Part shown: piece by piece, positions 8,738 through 18,142 of the stretch | How positions within the stretch are numbered: position 1 is the first letter of the stretch | How the letters are laid out: each line of letters begins with the position of its first letter | Assembly: GCF_000382125.1 (NCBI RefSeq) | Contig: NZ_KB907549.1 | Span: forward strand, 248,001-312,000 | Direction: 5' to 3' | DNA length: 64,000 nt | Source of the DNA: Eudoraea adriatica DSM 19308 | GTDB taxonomy: Bacteria; Bacteroidota; Bacteroidia; Flavobacteriales; Flavobacteriaceae | Notes under the pieces: generated by a model | What the model was told of the DNA's origin: nothing | What the model saw: only the letters and a program-made list of their open reading frames with translations | The model's database searches: none | Position numbers and translations under genes: made by a program

Positions 8738-8926
8738 AAAAATATAGATTAGTCAAGATTGCTGTAGTCATAATTAAATAGGCAAGGTTTTGATAAGTTC
8801 GTAAGGGTAAAAAGAAAAATGAATTTTCTTTTTATTATCAATCCCGAGAAATAGGAAAACTGCGTAAAGGCATTTATCTTTCAAGCCTAAATTCTTAATT
8901 TCTTCATTTTAACACTATTATCTTAA

Positions 8927-11900
8927 ATGATTATTCTTCGTACTTGTTACATTGCCCTTGTTTTTTCTCTGCTGAGCGCTAATTTTTCCTTCCTTCATTC
9001 CCAGGACTTTTCTTCGCTGGAATATCGGAACGCAGGGCCATATCGCGGCGGACGCGTTACTGCTGTCGCAGGTATTACATCGCAGCCTTCCACCTTCTAT
9101 ATGGGTGCCACCGGTGGTGGTCTCTGGAAAACAGAAGATTACGGCACCTCCTGGTCCAATATTTCTGATGGCTTTTTTAAGACTCCATCCATTGGGGCAA
9201 TTGCCGTTGCCCAAAACAATCCTGACATTGTCTATGTGGGAACCGGGTCTGATGGATTGCGAAGTAACCTGATAGAAGGTAAAGGGATGTATAAGTCTAT
9301 AGACGGAGGCAAAACCTGGTCAGAAACGGGGCTAGCCAATGTTGGGCAGATAGGAGCTATCCGTATACATCCTGCAGATCCTAATATTGTATATGTTGCT
9401 GCAATCGGCCGTGCCTTTAATTCAAATAATGATAGGGGTCTGTACAAAACCACAGATGGTGGTAACACCTGGAACCAAATTTTGTTTGTTTCAGACAAAA
9501 CAGGAATTTCCGATATAGAAATGATGCCCTCCAATCCTGCTATACTCTATGCGGCCGCATGGAAAGCAGAACGGAAACCCTGGACTATTTTAAGTGGTGG
9601 TACACCTAAAGAAGGAGGGATTTATAAATCTATTGACGCCGGGAAAAACTGGACCAAATTAGAGAGTGGCCTTCCGTCTAAACTAATAGGTAAAATAGAC
9701 CTCGAAGTATGTCCGGCAGATACTAAGCTGCTCTATGCATTGGTAGAAGCCCCTGAAGATGAAGGCGGGCTTTATATTTCAGATGATCAGGGTGAAACTT
9801 TTGAACATATCTCTGATGAAAAAAAAATCCGCACAAGACCTTTTTATTACACCAACATAAAAGCAGACCCGCAAAACCCCGATATCATTTATAGTATGGC
9901 CACGGACTACATGAAATCTGCAGACCGAGGTAAAACCTGGACAGAAATTACCTCGCCACACGGTGATAATCACGATATGTGGATCAATCCTGAAAAACCT
10001 GATCTTTTCATCCAAAGTAATGATGGTGGAGCCAACGTAACACATAATGGAGGTAAAAGCTGGTCTACCCAATTCAACCAACCTACCACAGAAATATACC
10101 AGGTAGAGGTAGACAACCAATACCCTTACTGGCTATATGGTGGTCAGCAAGACAACTATTCTACCGTAGCCGTACCGAGCATGCCTCCTTATGGCATTCA
10201 GACTCCCGGAATTGGTTATATTATAAATACAGGTGGTTGTGAAACAGGGCCTGCAGTGCCTCATCCCACAAATCCTGATATTGTTTACTCAAATTGCAAA
10301 GGCCGTTTTACAGTTTTCAATAAAAAAACCGGTACGGAACAATCCTACTATGTAGGGGCTTCCAATATGTATGGGCATAACCCAAAAGACCTGCAATACA
10401 GATTCCAGAGGGTCTCCCCTATTCTGGTTTCACCGCATAATCCAAAAGTAATTTATCATACCTCACAATACGTTCATAAAACTACCGATGAAGGTAAAAC
10501 ATGGAAAATAATTTCCCCGGACCTTACCGCTTTTGAAGCAGACAAACAGGTAATTTCCGGAAGTCCTATTACAAGAGACATCACAGGGGAAGAATTCTAT
10601 AGCACGATCTACGCCATCCAGGAATCGCCTTTGGAAGAAGGTTTGCTTTGGGTAGGCGCTAATGACGGTCCGGTTCATGTAACACAAAATGGCGGTAAAA
10701 CATGGAAAGACGTTACCCCAAAAAACTTGCCTCCGGGTGGCAGGGTAGATGCCGTTGAACCCTCATCACATAATCCGGCCAAGGCCTATATTTGCGTTTT
10801 AAGATATCAATTGGGGGATCGAAAACCTTATATATACAAGACCAGTAATTATGGAGAATCCTGGGAGTTATTAAGTTCAGGCTCTAATGGGATACCCGGG
10901 GATTATCCTGTTAGAGTACTTCGTGAAGATCCTGAAAAAGAAGGTCTTTTATATGCCGGAACTGAGTATGGTCTTTTTATTTCATTTGATGATGGGGCAA
11001 ACTGGAAGAAATTTCAACAAAATTTGCCTGTAACTCCAATTACCGATTTAAAAATTCACCGAAGCGATTTGGTTTTAGCAACTATGGGCCGGGGATTCTG
11101 GATTTTGGACGATATCAACCTTTTAAGGCAAGAAAATATCGAGAATATTAAAAATCATATGTTGTTTAAACCCAATTCTGCGATTCGGTACAGAGTTCCA
11201 TCCGGGGCCAGATTAAGCAAGACACCTGAATATCCCAAACCGGGCGTGACTATTGATTATTTTCTTATGGAGAAGATAAACTCTCCTTTAAAGCTGGAAA
11301 TTATGGACGAAGGAATGACAGTAATTAAGACCTATGTTAGTGATAGCACAGGGATTTCAAAAGATAGCATCGTACGTGATATGAGTACAGAATTCCTTAA
11401 CTATACGCTGTCTGACCAATTAGGGACAAAGGAAGGATTTAATAGGTTCCATTGGGATATGACCGCGACCGGACCATGGAATAAAAAGGCCGAGGACGCA
11501 TATAAAAATGGTCCGCTTGTAAAACCAGGGATATACATGGCCAAACTGACAATTGATGAATTGGTATTGGTTAAATCTTTTCAGATAGAAATAGATCCGA
11601 AGGTAAAAGCTACAGGAATCTCAGAAAAAATAATCAGCGAGCAGTTTGATTTTCAAATAAAGGTGCGCGACTTGTTAAATAAGGCCCTGATGCTAGTAAA
11701 CAAATTAGAATCAGAACAGGAAACTTTGGAAAACAAAGAGAAAATTACCAGGGCAGATAAATCCAGATTGTCACAGATAGAAACAATCCTTAATGAACTA
11801 AGAACCCGTGAAGGAATTTATGAGCAACCTATGTTAACAAGCCAAATCAATTATTTGTACAATATGATGAACAAGGCCGATCAGGAGATTGGGAAAGATG

Positions 11901-11962
11901 CATCAGACAGACTTGTAGATTTGCAAAATAAGTTTGAAGCCATCGAAAAAAATATTTTATGA
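8927..11962 (+). CDS. Secreted Asp-box (BNR/sortilin-like) beta-propeller protein
   Basis: A 1011-residue exported protein with a signal peptide (cleavage probably after FLHSQ near residue 26). I count about eleven Asp-box-like motifs of the S/T-x-D-x-G-x-T-W type, e.g. KTEDYGTSW, KSIDGGKTW, KTTDGGNTW, KSADRGKTW, KTTDEGKTW, VTQNGGKTW and KTSNYGESW. These imply one or two large propellers as in VPS10/sortilin or BNR proteins. The C-terminal about 250 residues contain a beta domain and a final coiled-coil-like Lys/Glu-rich segment. Proteins of this type are common in Bacteroidota and are often labelled glycosyl hydrolase, but no catalytic site is visible. The next gene overlaps it by 4 bases. 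Confidence 0.8.
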   Translation: MIILRTCYIALVFSLLSANFSFLHSQDFSSLEYRNAGPYRGGRVTAVAGITSQPSTFYMGATGGGLWKTEDYGTSWSNISDGFFKTPSIGAIAVAQNNPDIVYVGTGSDGLRSNLIEGKGMYKSIDGGKTWSETGLANVGQIGAIRIHPADPNIVYVAAIGRAFNSNNDRGLYKTTDGGNTWNQILFVSDKTGISDIEMMPSNPAILYAAAWKAERKPWTILSGGTPKEGGIYKSIDAGKNWTKLESGLPSKLIGKIDLEVCPADTKLLYALVEAPEDEGGLYISDDQGETFEHISDEKKIRTRPFYYTNIKADPQNPDIIYSMATDYMKSADRGKTWTEITSPHGDNHDMWINPEKPDLFIQSNDGGANVTHNGGKSWSTQFNQPTTEIYQVEVDNQYPYWLYGGQQDNYSTVAVPSMPPYGIQTPGIGYIINTGGCETGPAVPHPTNPDIVYSNCKGRFTVFNKKTGTEQSYYVGASNMYGHNPKDLQYRFQRVSPILVSPHNPKVIYHTSQYVHKTTDEGKTWKIISPDLTAFEADKQVISGSPITRDITGEEFYSTIYAIQESPLEEGLLWVGANDGPVHVTQNGGKTWKDVTPKNLPPGGRVDAVEPSSHNPAKAYICVLRYQLGDRKPYIYKTSNYGESWELLSSGSNGIPGDYPVRVLREDPEKEGLLYAGTEYGLFISFDDGANWKKFQQNLPVTPITDLKIHRSDLVLATMGRGFWILDDINLLRQENIENIKNHMLFKPNSAIRYRVPSGARLSKTPEYPKPGVTIDYFLMEKINSPLKLEIMDEGMTVIKTYVSDSTGISKDSIVRDMSTEFLNYTLSDQLGTKEGFNRFHWDMTATGPWNKKAEDAYKNGPLVKPGIYMAKLTIDELVLVKSFQIEIDPKVKATGISEKIISEQFDFQIKVRDLLNKALMLVNKLESEQETLENKEKITRADKSRLSQIETILNELRTREGIYEQPMLTSQINYLYNMMNKADQEIGKDASDRLVDLQNKFEAIEKNIL

Positions 11963-12414
11963 AAAACATCTGGCTGCTCATTCTAATATCCAATTTAATT
12001 CTTGCCAATCTGAATGCGCAAGAGAATATTCCGAGTAAAAAACAATCAAGAGACATTCATTCCCTAATTGATAATTATTCCATGGCAAGGGCCAAAAAAG
12101 ACACCTTGCTTCTAAAAAAAATTTTAACCACAGATATAGATCAATTAGTTTCTTCCGGTACATGGAGAAAGGGTAAACAGGAATCTATGAAAGGAATGTT
12201 GCGAAGCTCCAAAAACAATCCTGGTACCCGAACCTTGAAAATTGAATCTATACGGTTGTTAAATCCGCTGTGCGGTATAGTGGATGCCCGTTATGAAATC
12301 ACAAACCCCGAAGGAGTTTCCAGAAAGATGTGGAGCACTTTTATAGTGGTAGCTATTGAAGATGAGTGGAAAATAAGCGCAATACGGAATATGCTCCCGG
12401 CCGGGCAACAATAG
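11959..12414 (+). CDS. Exported NTF2-like (SnoaL/DUF4440-type) protein
   Basis: A 151-residue protein whose ATG overlaps the preceding stop (ATGA), indicating translational coupling with the Asp-box protein. A signal peptide covers about residues 1-20 (LILANLNAQ). The rest fits an NTF2-like cone fold: an N-terminal helix (HSLIDNYSMARAKKDTLLLKKIL) followed by beta strands ending in STFIVVAIEDEWKISAIRNM. The fold hosts varied enzymes and ligand binders; no catalytic residues can be assigned. The MDR-family gene follows after 9 bases. Confidence 0.7.
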   Translation: MKNIWLLILISNLILANLNAQENIPSKKQSRDIHSLIDNYSMARAKKDTLLLKKILTTDIDQLVSSGTWRKGKQESMKGMLRSSKNNPGTRTLKIESIRLLNPLCGIVDARYEITNPEGVSRKMWSTFIVVAIEDEWKISAIRNMLPAGQQ

Positions 12415-12423
12415 AATTGATAA

Positions 12424-13422
12424 ATGAAGGCAATTGTATACACCAGTTACGGCTCCCCGGATGTTTTGCGGCTAAAAGAGGTTGAAAAACCAGAACCCAA
12501 AGAGAATGAAATCCTGGTTAGGGTACGGGCAGCCTCTGTAAACAGAACAGACTGTGCCAACCTGAGGGCGAAGCCATTTATCATGCGTTTTACTATGGGT
12601 CTTTTTAAGCCTAAAAAAAAGATTCCGGGAACAGAATTTGCTGGTGATGTTGTTAAAGTAGGGCAGGCTGTAGACACATTTAAGGTAGGAGATAAGGTAT
12701 TTGGATTTGACGACAGTGTTTTGAGCTCTTATGCTGAATATCTGGTATTTCCGGCTAACAAAGGTATTGCAACTATGCCCCGAGGTTTTAACTATCAACA
12801 AGCCGGGGCTTGTATAGAAGGTGCGCATTATGCATATAATTTTATAAATAAAGTTGAACTCAGAAAAGGTCAAAAAGTATTGGTCAATGGCGCCTCTGGA
12901 AGCATAGGCACTGCTGCCGTTCAATTGTTAAAGCATTTTGGTGCAGACATTACTGCAGTCTGCAATACAAAGAATATAGGTCTGGTAAAATCATTGGGCG
13001 CAAATAAAATTATTGATTATACCAAGGTAGATTTTACCAAAGATTTGGAAAAATACGACTATGTATTTGACTGTGTTGGAAAAAGTACCTTTGGTAAATG
13101 CCGCCCTTTATTAAAACCCGCGGGAGTTTATATCTCTTCTGAACTGGGGCCCTGGTCTCAGAATATTTTTTACTCTCTTATTTCGGCTATTTTTGGAAGA
13201 ATACCAGGCATGGAAGGAAAAAAAGTTAAATTTCCCTATCCGCCAAATATAAGACGAAGTGTGCTCCTGGTTAAAAACTTGATCGAAGAGGGTAAGTTTA
13301 AATCCGTAATTGACAGATCTTATCCACTTGAAAAAGTTGCTGATGCCTTCCGCTATGTGGAAAAAGGACAAAAAACAGGTAATGTTTCCATTACTATAGG
13401 AGGGGATCAGGAATCCAAATGA
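12424..13422 (+). CDS. NAD(P)-dependent alcohol dehydrogenase / quinone oxidoreductase-like (MDR family)
   Basis: A 332-residue medium-chain dehydrogenase/reductase. The GroES-like N-terminal domain starts MKAIVYTSYGSPDVLRLKEV. The cofactor fold carries VLVNGASGSIGTAAVQLLKHFGA around residues 155-175. The structural-zinc Cys cluster and the catalytic Cys/His ligands of classical alcohol dehydrogenases are missing, so this is a zinc-independent, probably NADPH-dependent quinone- or enone-reductase-like enzyme. The substrate is unknown. It follows the NTF2-like gene by 9 bases, and the run 8927-13422 probably forms one transcription unit. Confidence 0.85.
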   Translation: MKAIVYTSYGSPDVLRLKEVEKPEPKENEILVRVRAASVNRTDCANLRAKPFIMRFTMGLFKPKKKIPGTEFAGDVVKVGQAVDTFKVGDKVFGFDDSVLSSYAEYLVFPANKGIATMPRGFNYQQAGACIEGAHYAYNFINKVELRKGQKVLVNGASGSIGTAAVQLLKHFGADITAVCNTKNIGLVKSLGANKIIDYTKVDFTKDLEKYDYVFDCVGKSTFGKCRPLLKPAGVYISSELGPWSQNIFYSLISAIFGRIPGMEGKKVKFPYPPNIRRSVLLVKNLIEEGKFKSVIDRSYPLEKVADAFRYVEKGQKTGNVSITIGGDQESK

Positions 13423-13571
13423 AGTTAATGCACCTGGTTTCAAAACCCTCCACACCAAAAACAATTATAATCCCCTACCCAAACTAAGGTTAAGTTGTTT
13501 TGCATATCCTTTTTAATTCAATCGCATTTGGTATCTTTCTGACCTTATTCAAAAAAACCAACCACTACCCA

Positions 13572-14750
13572 ATGAACACCGCTAGCCGCAAAAGAATAAC
13601 ATCCATTGATATGCTGAGGGGTCTTGTCATGATACTAATGGCACTGGACCACATCCGTGATTATTTTCATTATGATGCATTTTTCTTTGCACCAACAGAT
13701 TTAACCAAAACCAATGGCGCTCTTTTCCTGACCAGGTTTTTGACACACTTTTGTGCCACTGTATTTGTTTTTTTGGCAGGGACCTCTGCTTTTTTTGTGG
13801 CGCAGCGAAGAGATAAAAAATCCCTTTCGGTTTGGCTATTAAAAAGAGGTTTATGGCTGGTAGTTGTAGAATTTACCATTATAAAACTGGCCTGGTTTTT
13901 TAAACTGGATTTTTCTGTCCTTCTTTTTATGGTAATCTGGATTCTTGGAGTTAGCATGATATTCCTTGCAGGTTTTATCCATCTTCCCAAAAAACTTATG
14001 ATAGCACTTTCCGTTTTGGTCATTTTAGGTCACAACGCCCTGGATGGAATGATGCCCGGAGGTTCTTTTATGTCCGGACTCTGGAGTTTTCTGCATGTGT
14101 ATAATGAAGTTCCTTTGGGAAATATACAGCTTTTTATTGCCTACCCCATTCTTCCATGGGTGTTTGTAATGCCCCTGGGTTACTACTTTGGCGAACTTTA
14201 TAAGCCTTCGGTAAGCCCTGAATTCAGAGTAAAGAAATTATGGCAATTGGGAATAAGTATTACCCTGGCATTTTTTATAATCCGTTTTGTAAATATTTAT
14301 GGCGATCCATACCCCTGGTCTACTCAAAATTCATTTGAATTTTCAGTGATGTCATTTTTCAACTTAACCAAATACCCTCCCTCCCTTTTATATTTATTGA
14401 TCACCCTCGGACCTTCAATAATCTTTCTGGCTTTGGCAGAGAACTGGAAGGGTTCCTTTTTTGATAAACTGATAACTATTGGTAGGGTACCAATGTTCTT
14501 TTATATCATTCATATTTACATCATACATCTGCTGGCATTAATAGCCGCGGTACTTACAGGATTTAATGCTTCTGACATGGTTATAGACTTCTGGGTAAAT
14601 GATGAACCGGAATTGCAGGGCTATGGTTTTAGTCTTTGGGTCGTTTATCTTATTTGGGTATTACTAATCATTGGGCTCTATCCTGCATGTAACTGGTTTA
14701 ATAATTATAAAAGCAGTAACCGGGATAAATGGTGGCTTAGTTACCTTTAG
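13572..14750 (+). CDS. DUF1624 / heparan-alpha-glucosaminide N-acetyltransferase-like membrane protein
   Basis: I place the start at the ATG at 13572 (MNTASRKRITSIDMLRG) because the family begins with R-x-x-S-I-D-x-L-R-G. An in-frame ATG at 13500 would add 24 unrelated residues. The protein has 392 residues and about ten membrane segments. The MALDHIRDYF segment after the first helix holds the His conserved in HGSNAT-like acyltransferases, which move acyl groups across the membrane. Donor and acceptor are unknown. It is preceded by a 149-base gap and followed by the DUF502 gene after 64 bases. Confidence 0.82.
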   Translation: MNTASRKRITSIDMLRGLVMILMALDHIRDYFHYDAFFFAPTDLTKTNGALFLTRFLTHFCATVFVFLAGTSAFFVAQRRDKKSLSVWLLKRGLWLVVVEFTIIKLAWFFKLDFSVLLFMVIWILGVSMIFLAGFIHLPKKLMIALSVLVILGHNALDGMMPGGSFMSGLWSFLHVYNEVPLGNIQLFIAYPILPWVFVMPLGYYFGELYKPSVSPEFRVKKLWQLGISITLAFFIIRFVNIYGDPYPWSTQNSFEFSVMSFFNLTKYPPSLLYLLITLGPSIIFLALAENWKGSFFDKLITIGRVPMFFYIIHIYIIHLLALIAAVLTGFNASDMVIDFWVNDEPELQGYGFSLWVVYLIWVLLIIGLYPACNWFNNYKSSNRDKWWLSYL

Positions 14751-14814
14751 GTGAAATTTTGAGTGAGTTTAAATTATTATTTTCATATTTAGTACAATTA
14801 AAAATATCAGTTCT

Positions 14815-15420
14815 ATGAAAAGCATAACATCCTTTATTAAAACAACCTTTATTGGAGGTCTTTTTTTTGTTATCCCTGTTGTTTTAGTTATCGTCCTAAT
14901 TGGAAAGGCCTTGGAGATATTACGAAAACTAGTAGCCCCAATTGCTGCTAATATTCCTCTGGAAACCATTGGAGGAATAGCGATGGCAAGAATTATAGCC
15001 TTGTTTTTGTTATTGCTGATCTGTTTTGTTGCCGGACTATTCGCTAAAACAAAAAAAGCCAATGCCATAAAAAACTGGATTGAAAATAATATTCTATCCC
15101 ATATTCCCGGATATTCTTTGTTAAAAGGTATGACTGAGTCTGCCATAGGACTGGATTCTAAGGATTTAAAAGATGTTGTTCTTGTAGATATAGAGGAAGT
15201 ATGGCAAATTGGTTTTTTAATGGATAAAATCGATGATAAATTAAGTGCCGTATATATTCCTGGTGCCCCAAACCCTATGTCAGGGGATGTTTTTTTTGTT
15301 AAAAATGATCGACTTAAAAAATTGGATCTGCCAGAACTGAGTGCTATGAAAATTTATAAAAAATTCGGCATGGACGCAAAGAATATTGTCAATGGAAAAA
15401 TCGACAAATCATCTTTCTAG
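14815..15420 (+). CDS. DUF502 family membrane protein
   Basis: A 201-residue protein with two N-terminal membrane helices (about residues 12-35 and 58-80). A conserved cytosolic or periplasmic domain follows, with IPGYSLLKGM, VWQIGFLMDKI and VYIPGAPNPMSGDVFFV. These are the signature segments of DUF502 (COG2928) proteins. The function is unknown across the family. The NPMSGDV stretch is the most conserved part and would be the place to look for activity. Confidence 0.85.
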   Translation: MKSITSFIKTTFIGGLFFVIPVVLVIVLIGKALEILRKLVAPIAANIPLETIGGIAMARIIALFLLLLICFVAGLFAKTKKANAIKNWIENNILSHIPGYSLLKGMTESAIGLDSKDLKDVVLVDIEEVWQIGFLMDKIDDKLSAVYIPGAPNPMSGDVFFVKNDRLKKLDLPELSAMKIYKKFGMDAKNIVNGKIDKSSF

Positions 15421-15598
15421 TTGTATTTATCTGACAGGTAATACCATACTGCAGCAAGTTAAATTTCATCCAACACCTATTTTACCATTACAATTATTTA
15501 ATATTTTTACTTTTAACCTCCTATGATTTTAGTGAAAATGCCCAACAGCAATCTAACTATATCAGGACTTTTATTAATATATAACCTGGAAAGAAAAT

Positions 15599-16381
15599 AT
15601 GACTCCTTCAATTTTTGATACCTTATCCATATCCATTATCTATATTGGTCTTTGTCTTATGATGCTTATTGCTTTTGAAATTGGATATCAGATTAACCGG
15701 CGTTATATTGGACTGAAGGATAAGATAGAACCCGCTACGCTCTCGCCGATGATTGGTGGTTTAATTGGCGTACTGGGGTTTCTTCTGGCTTTTACATTTT
15801 CCATAGCCACCGAACAATTCAGCCAGCGAAAACAATATGTCCTGGAAGAAGCCAACGAAATTGGAACCGCTTACCTCAGGACAGACCTCATTGACTCCTT
15901 ACACAAAAATGAAGTGAAGCAATTGTTACGAGAATATGTTGACACTCGTTTAAAGGCTGTGAGTAGTACAAATATCAATAATGAACTTATTAAATCTGTT
16001 GAATTACATCGCCTTTTATGGCGTGAAGTTTCGGCAGCGGCTTTGGCCAAACCCGATGAGAATTCTTCCTTAATGATTCAATCCATTAACAATATAATTG
16101 ATCTGCATGAAAAACGAGTCACTGCGGGTTTGCGAAATCGTATTCCCATTAGCATCTGGATAACACTATTGGCCATTTCATTTATGACCATGATTACAAT
16201 TGGCATTAAAGCAGGTTTCACCAAACCAAGGGGTTTAATAGCAGTAATTCCCATGATATTAGCATTTGCCGCCCTTACGACACTTATTGTAGATCTTAAC
16301 CGCCCTCAAAAAGGTTTGTTTAAGGTTGGGCAACAATCCATGATTTCCGTGCAGAAAAATATTCAAAATGACGTTAAATAA
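15599..16381 (+). CDS. Bestrophin-like (DUF4239) membrane protein
   Basis: A 260-residue protein with four hydrophobic segments (about 12-32, 48-68, 185-203 and 210-230). The conserved stretch GFLLAFTFSIATEQF runs into QRKQYVLEEANEIGTAYLR, characteristic of the DUF4239/bestrophin-like family. A long soluble helical region (about 75-180) lies between the helix pairs. Bestrophins are anion channels; channel function here is only by family analogy. The gene has gaps of 178 bases upstream and 137 downstream, so it is likely monocistronic. Confidence 0.75.
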   Translation: MTPSIFDTLSISIIYIGLCLMMLIAFEIGYQINRRYIGLKDKIEPATLSPMIGGLIGVLGFLLAFTFSIATEQFSQRKQYVLEEANEIGTAYLRTDLIDSLHKNEVKQLLREYVDTRLKAVSSTNINNELIKSVELHRLLWREVSAAALAKPDENSSLMIQSINNIIDLHEKRVTAGLRNRIPISIWITLLAISFMTMITIGIKAGFTKPRGLIAVIPMILAFAALTTLIVDLNRPQKGLFKVGQQSMISVQKNIQNDVK

Positions 16382-16466
16382 AGCTGGTTCTATCAAGCTG
16401 ATTTTAAGAAGGAATTATTTTCTTTAAAATTCGATATAACATTGTATTGAATATTAAAAATATCCT

Positions 16467-16494
16467 CTGTTTTTAAAATCCTTTTGTACATTTA
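16467..16494 (+). promoter_or_regulatory. Candidate Bacteroidota-type promoter for the M20 amidohydrolase operon
   Basis: CTG (16467-16469, one mismatch to the -33 TTG) is followed after 17 bases by TACATTTA (16487-16494), seven of eight matches to the -7 consensus TAnnTTTG. Transcription would start near 16500, about 19 bases before the ATG at 16519. Judged by eye only. Confidence 0.3.
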
Positions 16495-16518
16495 GGCAAA
16501 CCCTATTTATATCCAGCC

Positions 16519-18129
16519 ATGAACATAAAAAACTTTGCATTTCTGACTTTTTCCTTCTGTTTTTATATCTCTAATGCCCAAATTCAGGAAGACCGCTTAT
16601 CCTTATTAAAAGATGAGGTTCAGGAAAAAGTAGAGGGTAGGGCGAAAATGGCCCAGGTAATGGTAGATAAAGTATTTAGTTTTTCTGAATTGGGATTTCA
16701 GGAAGAGCAAACTTCAAAATACATTACTGATATTTTAAAGAAGAACGGCTTCAAAATAGAATATGGGATATCAGGGGTTCCGACTGCCTGGTGGGCAACA
16801 TGGGGGTCAGGAAAACCCGTTATTGCCATTGGAAGTGATCTGGATTGTATCCCTAAAGCATCTCAAAAACCAGGAGTAGCCTATCATGATCCTATTGTGG
16901 AGGGTGCTCCGGGTCATGGCGAAGGACACAATTCGGGAACCCCGCTTAATGTAGTGGCCGTACTGTCTGTAAAAGAAATAATGGAAAAAGAAAAAATACC
17001 GGGAACCCTCACTATTTGGCCCGGAGTGGCTGAAGAACAGTTGGGAACTAAAGCTTTCTATACGAGAGACGGTTATTTTGATAAAGTAGATCTATGCATT
17101 TTTACACATGTTTCTAATAATATGAACGTCTCCTACGGACCTGCCCGTGGTACGGGTATGATCTCTGTTGAGTATACATTTGAAGGGGAATCTGCTCATT
17201 CAGCCGGGTCGCCGTGGAGGGCCAGAAGTGCTGCGGATGCTGTTGAATTAATGAATATAGGCTGGCAATATAATCGAGAGCATCTGCACCCGCTGGGCAG
17301 ATCGCACTCCGTTATAAATAATGGTGGTGATCAACCCAATGTGGTGCCCTCAAAAGCTTCTATATGGTATTATTTTCGAGAAATTACCTACCCGAAAATC
17401 ATGGAAGTCTATGAAAGAGCAAATGATATCGCCAAAGGTGCCGCCATGATGACAAGGACAACTATGTCTAGTAAGATATTGGGGACAGCCTGGCCAAGAC
17501 ATTTTAATAAACCAATTGCAGAAGAAATGTACGCCAATATTCTGGAGGTGGGATTACCAGATTGGAGTGAAGCAGATCAAATGCTTGCTAAGGCCGTGCA
17601 ACGAGAAGTAAACTCCCCGAAGGACACAACCGGATTGGCAATAAAATTAGATACTATAGGACTTCCGGCAATAGAACCGGTTAGCGGTGGATCTGATGAT
17701 ATAGGTGATATTTCCTGGAAAGTTCCCACAGTAACACTTAGGTATCCTTCAAATATTCCCGGCCTGCAAGGGCATCATTGGTCTAATGCCATCGCTATGG
17801 CAACCCCAATTGCACACAAAGGAGTGGTGGCCGGAGCTAAAGTAGAAGCCATGACACTACTGGATTTACTTTTAAAACCAGAATTGGTAGAGCGGGCATG
17901 GAAATATTATAATGAAGAACAGTTAAGTAAGCAAAAATACGTTCCAATGGTATCGGAAACAGATGAACCTGCAATCTATCTAAATAAGGAAATCATGAAA
18001 CAATACACCCCGCTACTTGTTCCATTTTATTACGATGAATCCAAATATGATTCTTATATGGAACAATTAGGTATTTCTTATCCAACCTTAAGAAAAGATC
18101 AGCTGGAACAACAAAAGAAAATGAAGTAA
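16519..18129 (+). CDS. Exported M20-family amidohydrolase (AbgB-like)
   Basis: A 536-residue protein with a signal peptide (about residues 1-20, ending FYISNAQ). M20D features: AIGSDLDCIPKA, the metal-binding GHGEGHNSG, AEEQLGTKAF, and EPVSGGSDDIGDISW near the C-terminus. The closest recalled relatives are AbgB-type p-aminobenzoyl-glutamate hydrolase subunits and N-acyl amidohydrolases. The usual length is 400-480, so this is a longer variant with a C-terminal extension containing Lys/Gln-rich residues. It is 13 bases upstream of an M81 metallopeptidase, pointing to a periplasmic amide- or peptide-degrading unit. Confidence 0.87.
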   Translation: MNIKNFAFLTFSFCFYISNAQIQEDRLSLLKDEVQEKVEGRAKMAQVMVDKVFSFSELGFQEEQTSKYITDILKKNGFKIEYGISGVPTAWWATWGSGKPVIAIGSDLDCIPKASQKPGVAYHDPIVEGAPGHGEGHNSGTPLNVVAVLSVKEIMEKEKIPGTLTIWPGVAEEQLGTKAFYTRDGYFDKVDLCIFTHVSNNMNVSYGPARGTGMISVEYTFEGESAHSAGSPWRARSAADAVELMNIGWQYNREHLHPLGRSHSVINNGGDQPNVVPSKASIWYYFREITYPKIMEVYERANDIAKGAAMMTRTTMSSKILGTAWPRHFNKPIAEEMYANILEVGLPDWSEADQMLAKAVQREVNSPKDTTGLAIKLDTIGLPAIEPVSGGSDDIGDISWKVPTVTLRYPSNIPGLQGHHWSNAIAMATPIAHKGVVAGAKVEAMTLLDLLLKPELVERAWKYYNEEQLSKQKYVPMVSETDEPAIYLNKEIMKQYTPLLVPFYYDESKYDSYMEQLGISYPTLRKDQLEQQKKMK

Positions 18130-18142
18130 CCGCAATATAAAA

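Noticed and set aside
8927-11962. Asp-box protein as sialidase
   Set aside because: Asp boxes mark the propeller only; no Arg triad or catalytic Tyr/Glu pattern could be located.
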